Assembly: GCA_021323755.1 (NCBI GenBank)
Contig: JAJPKJ010000016.1
Coordinates: 1 to 64,000, forward strand
From: Chitinophagales bacterium
Lineage (GTDB): Bacteria; Bacteroidota; Bacteroidia; Chitinophagales; Chitinophagaceae
Length of the DNA: 64,000 bases
Direction of reading: 5' to 3'
Of the stretch, positions 45,323 to 54,189 are shown one piece after another. The position numbers were made by a program, and so were the translations under genes. Below the pieces are notes generated by a model. That model was not told the DNA's origin, did not search any database, and saw nothing but the letters and a program-made list of their open reading frames with translations. Numbering within the stretch: the stretch's first letter is position 1; each line of letters starts with the position of its first letter.

Positions 45323-45709
45323 ATGACTTTCACAAACGCTATTAGTTGGTTTGAAATCCCAACAACAGACATCGACCGCGCACAAAAATTCTATGAAACT
45401 ATTTTTGATATCCAAATGATTCCGATGGATAACCCACATATACAGATGCGCTTGTTTCCCATAGAAAATCCGGTAAATGTCGGGGGCTCGATTACTTTTA
45501 ATAATGATTTTTATAAGCCTTCTCCCACGGAGGGACCGTTGGTTTATTTGAACGCCAATCCGGATGTGCAGCTAATTCTTGACAGAATTGAATCTGCAGG
45601 AGGAAATATCATTGTACCTAAAACACAAATCTCTCCTGAGTATGGTTATATGGCTATTTTTATTGATTCAGAAGGCAATCGTGTTGGTTTACATGCTGTT
45701 CCCCAATAA
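45323..45709 (+). CDS. VOC-superfamily protein (glyoxalase/bleomycin-resistance fold)
   Basis: 128 residues: ISWFEIPTTDIDRAQKFYETIFD at the start and EYGYMAIFIDSEGNRVGLHA at the end, the paired beta-alpha-beta modules of the vicinal oxygen chelate fold. The motif IDSEGNRVGLH is typical of the group near PF00903. Activity unknown. First of two VOC genes in a row. Confidence 0.88.
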   Translation: MTFTNAISWFEIPTTDIDRAQKFYETIFDIQMIPMDNPHIQMRLFPIENPVNVGGSITFNNDFYKPSPTEGPLVYLNANPDVQLILDRIESAGGNIIVPKTQISPEYGYMAIFIDSEGNRVGLHAVPQ

Positions 45710-45815
45710 ATCAACAACAGCATCAAACCACGGCACCCTTAAGTTTTTGCCCAATAAGAATTTCTGTTTAGCTTGCTATGGGCTTTGATCATTTATTCAT
45801 CAATTTCTCCAGTTT

Positions 45816-46229
45816 ATGGCAAATGAACCTTTAAAAAATGAGCAAACTTTTTTTGCTCCCATGCTGGCTCTTCAAGCCAAAGACGGAGCCGCGGCGATAG
45901 AATTTTATAAGAATGCATTTGGAGCCATAGAATTGCGTCGTTTCAGTAATGATGACGGAACCGTTCATGTAGGCGAACTATCCATTAATGGCGCTTTATT
46001 TCATTTTCATGAAGAATCTTCCCAAACCGATTATCTAAGTCCTGAAAAGCTTGGCGGTTATTCAACCACCATTGGTTTATTTGTTCCAGATCCTGATGCC
46101 ATGGTGGAACAGGCAACAAAAGCGGGAGCTAAATTGATCCAGGCGCCGCAGGATTTTGAATATGGTTACCGTCAGGCAAGGGTGATGGATCCATTTGGTC
46201 ACCTTTGGGAAATAAGCAAAAAAATATAA
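45816..46229 (+). CDS. VOC-superfamily protein, PhnB-like
   Basis: 137 residues: FFAPMLALQAKDGAAAIEFYKNAFGAIELRRF, then VHVGELSINGALFHFHEE and ARVMDPFGHLWEI. The NAFGA and DPFGHLWEI patterns are those of PhnB/YdcC-type VOC proteins, often listed as DUF1952/3-demethylubiquinone-like. Spacing to the previous VOC gene is 106 bases on the same strand, so co-transcription is possible. Confidence 0.88.
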   Translation: MANEPLKNEQTFFAPMLALQAKDGAAAIEFYKNAFGAIELRRFSNDDGTVHVGELSINGALFHFHEESSQTDYLSPEKLGGYSTTIGLFVPDPDAMVEQATKAGAKLIQAPQDFEYGYRQARVMDPFGHLWEISKKI

Positions 46230-46680
46230 ATCCAACTGATCAACTTTTCTCCTCATTTTATTCAACATTCCGGAAAAATTTAATTTTCGAATTAGTCATC
46301 GATCAGGATCGTATTGATCCAATCTGCCGGATCATTGCGCGTAAATATTTAACGCGTTTCGTAATACGCGATCGGGTAGGCGGGAGGTAATGTCAATTCC
46401 TGAACTGCCCAGAAATTTTCTTATAGAAAATAAAATGATCCCTCAAACCAAGTCAAATTTCTTTACTAATAATTTTATTTTTTTTAGCTTTGGAATTGCA
46501 TGATTTGATTTTTTTGAAAGTCAATTTTATTAGTAAAAACTGATTGTAATTAAAGAATTGATTATAAAATTTTAATAGGTGCTTAATGAAAATTTAAATA
46601 TTTATAAATTCAGACAATTTAGGGATCAATAAACGCTTTTTTTTGCACCGCTGACAAAATGCCAACGAAAATTTAATTTA
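46230..46680. other. AT-rich gene-free stretch
   Basis: No convincing gene; a 61-codon frame at 46205-46390 lacks codon pattern and overlaps the preceding gene. The stretch is strongly AT-rich. It holds an 11-base inverted repeat (TTTACTAATAA at 46462-46472, TTATTAGTAAA at 46527-46537). Confidence 0.55.
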
Positions 46681-47319
46681 ATGAATTTATTAATTGAATA
46701 TCAATATTTATCCTCGGTTATCTTATTTAAAAATTCGTTTTATTTTTCGCATATAATATTTGAACAATATGAATTCTATCAAAAAATGAGTTTTCGCAAT
46801 CGTTGCGTTATTGCCGGAGCAAATGGAGTCATCACTTTGAGTATTCCATTGGCAGATGGACGGGATCAAAAAAAAATATCGAAGGACGTCAGAATTGCAA
46901 ACGCGCATCATTGGCAAGATCAGCATTGGAAAACCATAGTTTCATGCTATAATAAATCGCCCTGGTTTGAATTTTACAAAGAGGAGTTGCATGAGCTTTA
47001 TCTAAGGAAATTCAGTTTTCTGGTGGACTGGAATCTGGCTTGTTTTGAATGGATAGTTAAAAAACTTGAACTTCCCATTTCTTATTCAGTCAGTTCATAT
47101 TTTGCAAAGCAATATGATGCAACCGATGATTGGCGCAATAAAATTTTGCCCAGGAATTATACAGATTTTAAAGCGGTAAAGTATCGCCAGGTATTTGAAG
47201 AAAGGATAGGATTTCTTCCTAATCTTTCTATTCTTGACCTGCTATTTTGTGAGGGAAAGGGAGCCAGGAGCCTATTGGCTCAAAGTGATATCCCTGAGAA
47301 ACGGACAAATGGCCTTTAA
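46681..47319 (+). CDS. WbqC-like family protein
   Basis: 212 residues: IEYQYLSSVILFKNSFYFSH at the start, FYQKMSFRNRCVIAGANGVITLSIPL-type segment, and RIANAHHWQDQHWKTIVSCYNKSPWFEFY, the signature of the WbqC family, found near glycan-synthesis genes in many Bacteroidota and in O-antigen clusters. A biochemical role is not established. Its stop overlaps the converging unknown gene by four bases. Confidence 0.85.
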   Translation: MNLLIEYQYLSSVILFKNSFYFSHIIFEQYEFYQKMSFRNRCVIAGANGVITLSIPLADGRDQKKISKDVRIANAHHWQDQHWKTIVSCYNKSPWFEFYKEELHELYLRKFSFLVDWNLACFEWIVKKLELPISYSVSSYFAKQYDATDDWRNKILPRNYTDFKAVKYRQVFEERIGFLPNLSILDLLFCEGKGARSLLAQSDIPEKRTNGL

Positions 47320-48329
47320 TTACCGCCACTCTTTTTGGGTGCATTGGTGCTGTCCTGTTTCTTTTGATTCTTCAAAGATTGCTCAAGCAATTTTTGCTCA
47401 TCCGGTTTACCTTCATCATTTAAGATCGTTTTTTCACGGGGAAATTCACCATCTTTCAGCTTAAAATCGAAAACCTTATTAACGTGGACCCATTGTCCTT
47501 TTTCCCATTTAAAAGCCTGAAAATCTCCATCAGGAATATAAGTCTCTTTATGTGTTGGTTCATTGGTTTCTGAAACCAGGTCATCAAATAATATCATATC
47601 CAGATCGGGATCATAATTAAAAGTAGTTGCCGCTTCTTTCTTGTATTCAATATTAAACCTGAGCTGGACAGGCTTTTTCAACGAATCTTCTTTAAAAGAT
47701 ATATACGGACCACCAAAAACGGGGTCACCATTTTCGTTGAATGTCATTACCTCCATCCATTTCTTTGTGCTTGCAGTGCTGAAATCATCATAACCCAGCA
47801 AAGTGTAGTATTTCTTATCGTTAAAAGTTTTTAGAACGATTCGATAATAAATAACGCCGACCCAATTTTTTGGAGTTCTTACAGAATCCAAGAGTTTGTC
47901 GCTGAAATCAGCAACATCATGCAAGGCGATCAACTTTAGCGAACCATCGTTGGTGCGCATTTGAATTGCGCCCCGATGAAAATACGTGTATTCATCTTTT
48001 TTCAATTGCCAAGTAAAAATGCGGAAAGCGCTGTCTGGCGAGTATAGCCGGGAAATGGTTTGCAGGGAATCAAAAGAATAATTGAAAGAATTTCTAAGTC
48101 TCAATGCCCGAACCAGCATGCGCACAAAATTGCTGTCTGCACGAAAACGTTGATCCGTCTCCGGAGCAAAAACGATATTGTAGGCAAAGGTTTTTAGTGA
48201 GTCTTCTCTTTTTTTGAACTCTTTTTTTTCGGATGAAGAAAATTTTTGGGCAAATGTTTGTTGCGCTGATAAAATCACAGAAGAGGTGATGAGTGAAGTG
48301 ATCGCCAATTTTCTTACCGAACAGAGCAT
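47316..48329 (-). CDS. Secreted protein of unknown function
   Basis: 337 residues from the ATG at 48329 with a signal peptide (MLCSVRKLAITSLITSSVIL, cleavage near TFAQ). The mature protein is charged at its start (SSSEKKEFKKREDSLK) and has a central region with YYTLLGYDDFSTASTKKW and VFGGPYISF. No family recognised; seen as a conserved Bacteroidota-style periplasmic protein. The promoter-like box at 48348-48355 supports the inner start over 48350. Confidence 0.72.
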   Translation of the reverse strand: MLCSVRKLAITSLITSSVILSAQQTFAQKFSSSEKKEFKKREDSLKTFAYNIVFAPETDQRFRADSNFVRMLVRALRLRNSFNYSFDSLQTISRLYSPDSAFRIFTWQLKKDEYTYFHRGAIQMRTNDGSLKLIALHDVADFSDKLLDSVRTPKNWVGVIYYRIVLKTFNDKKYYTLLGYDDFSTASTKKWMEVMTFNENGDPVFGGPYISFKEDSLKKPVQLRFNIEYKKEAATTFNYDPDLDMILFDDLVSETNEPTHKETYIPDGDFQAFKWEKGQWVHVNKVFDFKLKDGEFPREKTILNDEGKPDEQKLLEQSLKNQKKQDSTNAPKKSGGN

Positions 48330-48343
48330 AATTTGATTTTTTT

Positions 48344-48357
48344 CGTACAAAAGTACG
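48344..48357 (-). promoter_or_regulatory. -7 box within a small inverted repeat, upstream of secreted unknown
   Basis: Minus strand TACTTTTG (48348-48355) matches TAnnTTTG. It lies in CGTAC-AAAA-GTACG (48344-48357), a 5+5 inverted repeat that could be an operator. Confidence 0.4.
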
Positions 48358-48408
48358 GTTAGGAAACAACTTCAAGCCTAACGGAAGAACCCGAGTAAAA
48401 TTTTGCCG

Positions 48409-48960
48409 TCATTGTAAAGCTTTTGCAAAATTTATTAACGAATCAAAAGCAAGGTCAATGGAAGGATGTGGAAGTAATTGCCCGGGGTGGGTTGTCTTTA
48501 GAAATACGGTGAACATCCCTGCATTTCGTCCAAAATCCATATCGCTGATGTTGTTGCCAACCATGATGGATTGCGAGAAATCAATTTCCGGGAAATCCTT
48601 CTTCGCCAGCCAGGCCATGCCGGGATTTGGCTTGCGTAAAGGATCAGCATCATTAATAGAGGTACTGTAATAAATTTTATCAATTTTTCCCCCAGCGGCT
48701 GCCAGGTCGCGGAGCATTTTTCGATGAATGTCCAAGAGATCTTCTTCGGTCATCAGCCCTTTGCCTACTCCGCGTTGATTTGAGGTAAGAATAATGCGGG
48801 CAAATTTTCCCGTAAATATTCTAACTGCTTCAGGTACGCCGTCATAAAATGTAAATTCTTCGTATGAATAAATATAATCGAATGGTTTTTCGTAATTAAG
48901 AACGCCATCGCGATCTAAGAAAAGGGTCCAGTTTTTATTTATTGATTTTAGATCTAACAT
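48409..48960 (-). CDS. gmhB: D,D-heptose 1,7-bisphosphate phosphatase-like (HAD)
   Basis: Removes the 7-phosphate from heptose 1,7-bisphosphate. 183 residues with the HAD-IIIA motifs FLDRDGVLNYEKPF (nucleophile Asp, next-but-one Asp), TSNQRGVGKGLM, RKPNPGMAW and MVGNNISDMDFGRNAGM. Next to hddC-, gmhA- and hddA-like genes on the same strand, which fixes the pathway. The Cys-rich zinc loop of typical GmhB is reduced here. Histidinol-phosphate phosphatase is the alternative. Confidence 0.85.
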   Translation of the reverse strand: MLDLKSINKNWTLFLDRDGVLNYEKPFDYIYSYEEFTFYDGVPEAVRIFTGKFARIILTSNQRGVGKGLMTEEDLLDIHRKMLRDLAAAGGKIDKIYYSTSINDADPLRKPNPGMAWLAKKDFPEIDFSQSIMVGNNISDMDFGRNAGMFTVFLKTTHPGQLLPHPSIDLAFDSLINFAKALQ

Positions 48961-48985
48961 ATCACAACTTTCTTATTTATCATTT

Positions 48986-49696
48986 CTAATTTCCCATTTC
49001 CCTTTGCGCGCGCTCATAATCTTCCGGAATTCCGATGTCAATGAAATATTCATCTTGAATTAAACCAAATAATTTTCTTTGCGAACTAAATCGTTCAAGA
49101 TAATCTTTTTCAAAAGAAAATATTTCCGGCAAATCTTCATCAAGGAATTTCCCTGTATTTAAAGCATATACTCCACCATTGATCAGTCCTGAAGCATAAA
49201 ATTTTTTTTCATGAAAATTCGTGATCAGATTATCATTATCCAATTCAACCACTCCATAACGATCAAAATTGATCATCGGTTTCAAGCACAATGTGCAATC
49301 GGCATTATGCTGATCACGAAAGGATGAAAGTTGGGAAATATTGATTTTAAAAAATGTGTCGCCATTAATAATGATCGCTAACTTCTCCGTTGCTTTTTTA
49401 CAAGCAAGCTTTATAGCCCCGCCGGTTCCCAAAGGCTCTTGTTCGATTGATAATTGAAATGTGAATGGGGAATTGGCAACGGGGAATTCTTTATTCAGAT
49501 ACGCTTCAATTATTTCGTGTTTATGGCCTAATGAAAAAATAAATCTTTCAATTCCTTGTTTTTGAAAGTATGATATAACATAATGCAGGAAGGGTTTTCC
49601 GCCAACAGGAGCCATGCATTTTGGAAGATCGGGAACTGTTGAACGCAATCTTGTTCCTAAACCACCGGCGAGAATAATGGCTTCTTTTATTAACAT
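48986..49696 (-). CDS. Heptose-1-phosphate nucleotidyltransferase-like (HddC)
   Basis: 236 residues: AIILAGGLGTRLRSTVPDLPKCMAPVGGKPFL (cut at the loop), the nucleotide-binding signature of sugar-phosphate nucleotidyltransferases, then NGDTFFKI and YFIDIGIPEDYERAQREM. In this cluster the likely reaction is transfer of GMP to D-glycero-alpha-D-manno-heptose 1-phosphate, as HddC does; the base cannot be told from sequence alone. Five bases after gmhA, and 25 before gmhB. Confidence 0.82.
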   Translation of the reverse strand: MLIKEAIILAGGLGTRLRSTVPDLPKCMAPVGGKPFLHYVISYFQKQGIERFIFSLGHKHEIIEAYLNKEFPVANSPFTFQLSIEQEPLGTGGAIKLACKKATEKLAIIINGDTFFKINISQLSSFRDQHNADCTLCLKPMINFDRYGVVELDNDNLITNFHEKKFYASGLINGGVYALNTGKFLDEDLPEIFSFEKDYLERFSSQRKLFGLIQDEYFIDIGIPEDYERAQREMGN

Positions 49697-49701
49697 GATG
49701 A

Positions 49702-50283
49702 TTATGCAGGATTAAAATATTTTTCTTCAACCAGCTGGCAAATGATGTGACCGATCATGATGTGCGACTCCTGAATGCGCGGCGTATCCGTCGAAGGAAT
49801 ATTGATGAGATGATCGCTGAGGGGTTTCATTTTACCGCCGTTTTCGCCGGTAAAACCAACCGTGATAATGTCTTTTTGTTTTGCGGTCTCAAATGCGTTG
49901 ATGATATTTTTCGAATTGCCGGAAGTGGATAGACCGAGCAGTACATCCCCGCTGTTTGCGATTCCTTTTATCAATCGTGAATAAATTACATCGAAGCTAT
50001 AATCGTTGGCAACCGCAGTGAGATAGGACGTGTTGCAATGAAGCGCTTCTGCGGGCAGCGCATCACGATCTGTATAAAAACGACCGGAAAATTCAGCGGC
50101 CAAATGCTGCGCATCAGCAGCACTTCCGCCATTACCACAAAAATAAATTCGATTCCCGTTTTTTAACGCGAGAACAATCTCATCAGTAATTTTTTCGATG
50201 GTTGACAATAATTTCTCATCGGTAAGAATTTTATTTTTAACCGCTACCGATTCACTGATAATGCTTTTTATTTTTTCTTTCAT
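49702..50283 (-). CDS. gmhA: Sedoheptulose 7-phosphate isomerase
   Basis: First step of heptose synthesis: sedoheptulose 7-phosphate to D-glycero-D-manno-heptose 7-phosphate. 193 residues, SIS domain with CGNGGSAADAQHLAAEFSGRF, STSGNSKNI, GFTGENGGKM and PRIQESHIMIGHIICQLVE, the GmhA pattern. Standard length. Confidence 0.94.
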   Translation of the reverse strand: MKEKIKSIISESVAVKNKILTDEKLLSTIEKITDEIVLALKNGNRIYFCGNGGSAADAQHLAAEFSGRFYTDRDALPAEALHCNTSYLTAVANDYSFDVIYSRLIKGIANSGDVLLGLSTSGNSKNIINAFETAKQKDIITVGFTGENGGKMKPLSDHLINIPSTDTPRIQESHIMIGHIICQLVEEKYFNPA

Positions 50284-50364
50284 AATTTTTTATAAAACCA
50301 TTTTAGCAAATTACAACTATTGTGAATTACCGATATCATAATCCTAACGCTTCGCAATTACAAA

Positions 50365-51387
50365 CTAGATCGTCCAGGTTGTTAATCCATGATCAACAAA
50401 CTGGTAAGGTTTGCAATGACCTCCAAATTTTTCTATTGCCTCCATCACACTGTATTTTGAATTATCCGGGCAATAAAAAATCATAAATCCGCCGCCGCCG
50501 GCACCCGAAATTTTTCCGCCGGTCGCCCCCGCTTTTTTTGCAGCGTCATAAATTTCTTCCATTATGTCATTGGAAATGCCATCAGCCATCTGGCGCTTTT
50601 GCAAAAAGCCAAAGTCAAGCACATCACCGATCTCATGCAATCTGCCTTTTAATAATGCTTCCTTCATCATTAGCGCCTGGTTCTTTAACTGATGCATCGC
50701 TTCGATAGATTTCTCTTTTTTGTCAGTGACATTTTTACTTTGCTTTTCAATGATCTTTGCGGATTCGCGACTGGTAGCCGTATAATATAATAACAAATTA
50801 TTTTCGAGTTCAAATAGATATTGCTGCTTGACGCGAAGCGGGTTAACGATCACTTTTCCCTCACCAAAAAATTCCATATAATTCACTCCCCCGAAAGTTG
50901 CAGCATATTGATCTTGCTTCCCACCGGCCATTTTCAAATCGTTTCTCTCAATTTCATAGGCAAGATGAGCGATGTCGTATTCTCCCAATGGCAGTCGCAA
51001 CATTTCTGCGAACGCGCCAATGATAGCAACTACCAATGTTGATGATGTTCCCAGGCCAGAGCCTGCTGGTGCATCAACAAAAGTCGATAATTTAAAACCA
51101 GTTAAGGGCAGCGAATAATCTTTTTGAATTCTGTTATAAACCCCCTTGAGCAGATCAAGCTTTCCATCAATGGGTAATTGATTGTTCCATTCAAAGCGTT
51201 GTTCTTCTTTTCTATCTATTGCCTGTAAAATAATTGCATTTTCCTGTATCGGTTCAATGTTGGCAGATGCAAATAATGAAACGGTAGCATTTAAAATGGC
51301 GCCGCCATATAGATCGCTATAAGGACTTACATCTGTTCCGCCGCCTGCTAATCCGATGCGTAATGGAGCTTTACTTCTGTATATCAT
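50365..51387 (-). CDS. hddA: D-glycero-alpha-D-manno-heptose 7-phosphate kinase (HddA-like)
   Basis: 340-residue GHMP kinase: SKAPLRIGLAGGGTDVSPYSD at the start, the ATP loop PAGSGLGTSSTLVVAIIGA, and GGKISGAGGGGFMIFY near the end. The GGGTDVSPYSD pattern is that of the sugar kinases HddA and fucokinase. The other heptose genes make heptose 7-phosphate C1 kinase most likely. It overlaps the upstream GT4 by 17 bases. Confidence 0.88.
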   Translation of the reverse strand: MIYRSKAPLRIGLAGGGTDVSPYSDLYGGAILNATVSLFASANIEPIQENAIILQAIDRKEEQRFEWNNQLPIDGKLDLLKGVYNRIQKDYSLPLTGFKLSTFVDAPAGSGLGTSSTLVVAIIGAFAEMLRLPLGEYDIAHLAYEIERNDLKMAGGKQDQYAATFGGVNYMEFFGEGKVIVNPLRVKQQYLFELENNLLLYYTATSRESAKIIEKQSKNVTDKKEKSIEAMHQLKNQALMMKEALLKGRLHEIGDVLDFGFLQKRQMADGISNDIMEEIYDAAKKAGATGGKISGAGGGGFMIFYCPDNSKYSVMEAIEKFGGHCKPYQFVDHGLTTWTI

Positions 51388-52513
51388 TCGCTAAATGGGT
51401 AATTGTTTTTACCAGGTTTGCCCAGGAGTATTTTTGTTTTTCGGTGCGAAGATGAGGAATAAAATAATTTTCTCCTAATTCATAAAAATCAAGAATAGCG
51501 TTCGCGATGGAAGTGGCATCAGGTTCAGCAACCAAGCCTACTTTTTGATGTGGCACCAAAACCGGTAACCCACCTACATTTGAAACGATCATTGGTTTTT
51601 CAAAGTGATAGGCGAGGGGAGTAACGCCGCTTTGCGTTGCATTACGATATGGCTGCACAACAGCATCTGCAGCGCATAAATAATATTTTACTTCGCTATC
51701 GGCAATGAAATTGGTTTTTAAGATCAATGCGTTTTTAATGTTGAGTTTATTGATCAACTCAGTATACGATCTTTCGTCCTCGTAAAATTCCCCGGCTATT
51801 AATAATTTTATTTTTGCCAGCCGAATTCTTTCATCAGACATTGCTTCTAATAAAATATCGAGTCCTTTATACTTTCTTATGAAACCAAAAAATAGAATTA
51901 TTTTTTCGTCGGGCGGTAATTGCAAATATTTTCTTGCTTCTGCTTTTGATATTATCGCACCAAAATTATCATACAATGGATGCATTACCTGTTGTGCCGG
52001 TTTTGTTTTTTCGAATTGCTTCAGATCATTCATCACTTTTTCACTCATTGTAATAAATGCATCACAGGACTTTAGAAAGTATTTGGTGAAAGCCCTATCC
52101 CCAGCGCGATTTTCGTGCGGTAAAACATTATCAGTAATGGCGATGATCTTGGTGTGATCATTCTTTTTTACCTGTCGAAGAATTGTCCCCAACGCCGGAC
52201 CCATGAATGGCAGCCAATAACGAACAACAATAATGTCTGGGTTGATTTTTTTTAATTCTTTTCCAACAGAGAACCAGTTGACGGGATTTAGAGAATTTAT
52301 TTTTGAAAAAATATTTAAGCATTCAGGAGCTGCTTCCGTTGAATATTGAGTTTTGCCCGGAAACAATATAGATGGGTATTGAAGTGAGAATGAATAAATG
52401 GAACATTCGTAACCTTCATCTAAAAATTCCTTGCATAATCTTTGATCGAAAGTTGCTAATCCCCCACGAAGCGGGTATGCGGGTCCGATTATGATAATTC
52501 TGCCAGTTTGCAA
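51371..52513 (-). CDS. Glycosyltransferase family 4
   Basis: GT-B glycosyltransferase. Motifs: IIIIGPAYPLRGGLATFDQRLC at the start (residue 6 on), FFGFIRKYKGLDILLEAM, NALILKTNFIADSEVKYYL, PYRNATQSGVTPLAYHFEKPMIVSNVGG. The frame extends to a TTG at 52579 but the extra 22 residues are read from spacer-type AT repeats, so the TTG at 52513 (380 residues) is preferred; 52579 is the alternative. Part of the minus-strand heptose/glycan cluster. Donor and acceptor unknown. Confidence 0.88.
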   Translation of the reverse strand: MQTGRIIIIGPAYPLRGGLATFDQRLCKEFLDEGYECSIYSFSLQYPSILFPGKTQYSTEAAPECLNIFSKINSLNPVNWFSVGKELKKINPDIIVVRYWLPFMGPALGTILRQVKKNDHTKIIAITDNVLPHENRAGDRAFTKYFLKSCDAFITMSEKVMNDLKQFEKTKPAQQVMHPLYDNFGAIISKAEARKYLQLPPDEKIILFFGFIRKYKGLDILLEAMSDERIRLAKIKLLIAGEFYEDERSYTELINKLNIKNALILKTNFIADSEVKYYLCAADAVVQPYRNATQSGVTPLAYHFEKPMIVSNVGGLPVLVPHQKVGLVAEPDATSIANAILDFYELGENYFIPHLRTEKQKYSWANLVKTITHLANDIQK

Positions 52514-52588
52514 ATTTGAAAATGTAATGTGATAAATTTGTTTGGGTGTTCTATCAATTTCAAATTGAGTTATATTCAATTTTTCAAA

Positions 52589-53533
52589 TTACTCAATTCC
52601 CATTTTCTTTTCAATTAAATAACTATTTCTGCCCGGAGCATTACGCGAAATTAATTCTGCAACGAAACCGGTTAAAAAAAGTTGACTTCCGATTATCATT
52701 ATGGTGAGTGCAATAAAAAATGGCGGACGATTACTTAATCCGATCGTTGGATGTAATAATCTTGAAATAATAAGATAAATGCTCATTATAAAACCGACAA
52801 TAAAACAGATCGTTCCCCAGGTTCCAAAAAAATGCATCGGGCGTTTTCCGTATTTACTAACAAAAGTTATGGAAGCGAGATCAAGAAAACCATTGATAAA
52901 TCTGGAAATGCCGCCAAATTTTGTTGTCCCATATTTACGCGCGCGATGCTCAACGACTTTTTCGCCGATCTTTTTAAATCCCGACCATTTTGCGATCACC
53001 GGAATGTATCGATGCATTTCGCCATACACTTCAATGCTCTTTACCACTTTTAAACGATAGGCTTTTAGACCGCAATTAAAATCGTGCAATTTTATTTTTG
53101 AAACCTTTGAAGTAACCCAATTAAAAAATTTAGAAGGAATTGTTTTTGAAATCGGATCGTGACGTTGCTTTTTCCATCCACTAACCAAATCAAATCCATC
53201 AACCATGATCATTCGACGTAATTCAGGAATTTCATCTGGACTGTCCTGCATATCTGCATCCATTGTTATCACTACATTTCCTTTTGCTACTTTAAAACCT
53301 TCATTCAATGCCGCCGATTTGCCGTAATTGCGTTGAAACTTTATTCCTTTAATATTATTATCTAACGCGTTCAAAGATTGAACTACATTCCATGAATTGT
53401 CCGAACTTCCATCATCCACAAAAATCACCTCGTAAGAAAAATTATTTTCCTTTACTACGCGCTGAATCCATGCACATAATTCAGGAAGAGATTCATCTTC
53501 ATTATAGACCGGAACTACTATTGATACATCCAT
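52589..53533 (-). CDS. Glycosyltransferase family 2, polyprenyl-phosphate sugar transferase-like
   Basis: 314 residues: SIVVPVYNEDESLPEL, FVDDGSSDNSW, and the DxD pair TMDADMQDSPDEIPEL. Two C-terminal membrane helices (about 232-255 and 270-295) place it at the inner membrane like the DPM1/GtrB group. It would put a sugar on undecaprenyl phosphate or on a lipid-linked glycan. Ends about 76 bases before the GT4 start. Confidence 0.92.
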   Translation of the reverse strand: MDVSIVVPVYNEDESLPELCAWIQRVVKENNFSYEVIFVDDGSSDNSWNVVQSLNALDNNIKGIKFQRNYGKSAALNEGFKVAKGNVVITMDADMQDSPDEIPELRRMIMVDGFDLVSGWKKQRHDPISKTIPSKFFNWVTSKVSKIKLHDFNCGLKAYRLKVVKSIEVYGEMHRYIPVIAKWSGFKKIGEKVVEHRARKYGTTKFGGISRFINGFLDLASITFVSKYGKRPMHFFGTWGTICFIVGFIMSIYLIISRLLHPTIGLSNRPPFFIALTIMIIGSQLFLTGFVAELISRNAPGRNSYLIEKKMGIE

Positions 53534-53624
53534 GTTGAATTATGAAGTATAATTTCCTAAATTCAGTTAATTTTTATTTTGCTAAATTCAGTTAAATATT
53601 AATCCACTTATTGCATTAAGATAA

Positions 53625-54167
53625 TTACTGAATTTGGTTCTCCTCAAAAAGGTCCTTTTTCTTTCTTAGAATTGCTGCGTAGATCATTCCAAATAAGCTA
53701 TCAACTACAATCCAAATAGCAATTCCCTGGAGCAATTTCAATGGTTTAAGTTGCGCGTCTACGTCCTTAAAATTATCCAGTTGTTTGTCGATTTGTTCTT
53801 GTGTTGCGCCAGCCTTTTCCATCATGCTTCTTGTAGCTTCCTTAAGACTATCAAAAAAAGACGGGTCAATATATTTAAGATAAACAAAATTAAACAGGAC
53901 ATAAACGATCTCAGTAATTACAATTGCAATAAATATCGTTTGAAATATTTCTTGAAACTTAGCAAAGCCACCTTGTTCTTTTCTTCTTGCTATTCCAGCG
54001 AATAAATAGAATACAAGAATAATTAAATATGAGACAATCGCAAAAATGCCGAATATTAGTGGGTTTTTCCCAAAGAAATTGTATCGAAGAAATAAAAGGA
54101 TTATGTAAACTAATCCTATCATCAACCCAAATTTTATTCCTGTTGAATATTTCGATCTGTTTTCCAT
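53625..54167 (-). CDS. DUF4199 membrane protein
   Basis: 180 residues with four membrane segments (about 11-29, 35-55, 72-93, 146-168) and an amphipathic stretch between the third and fourth (RSMMEKAGATQEQIDKQLDNF). The YSTGIKFGLMIGLVYIILLF start and layout fit DUF4199, a Bacteroidota family often found beside dihydroorotase-like and GT2 genes. Function unknown. Confidence 0.85.
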   Translation of the reverse strand: MENRSKYSTGIKFGLMIGLVYIILLFLRYNFFGKNPLIFGIFAIVSYLIILVFYLFAGIARRKEQGGFAKFQEIFQTIFIAIVITEIVYVLFNFVYLKYIDPSFFDSLKEATRSMMEKAGATQEQIDKQLDNFKDVDAQLKPLKLLQGIAIWIVVDSLFGMIYAAILRKKKDLFEENQIQ

Positions 54168-54189
54168 ATGGAGTAGTTTTAGTTAAAAA

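Noticed and set aside
46205-46390. 61-codon frame after the PhnB-like gene
   Set aside because: It overlaps the preceding gene and has no protein-like composition or start context.
52514-52579. Upstream 22-residue extension of the GT4
   Set aside because: It is encoded by spacer-type AT repeats (ACTCAATTTGAAATTG-like) and does not resemble a GT4 start.
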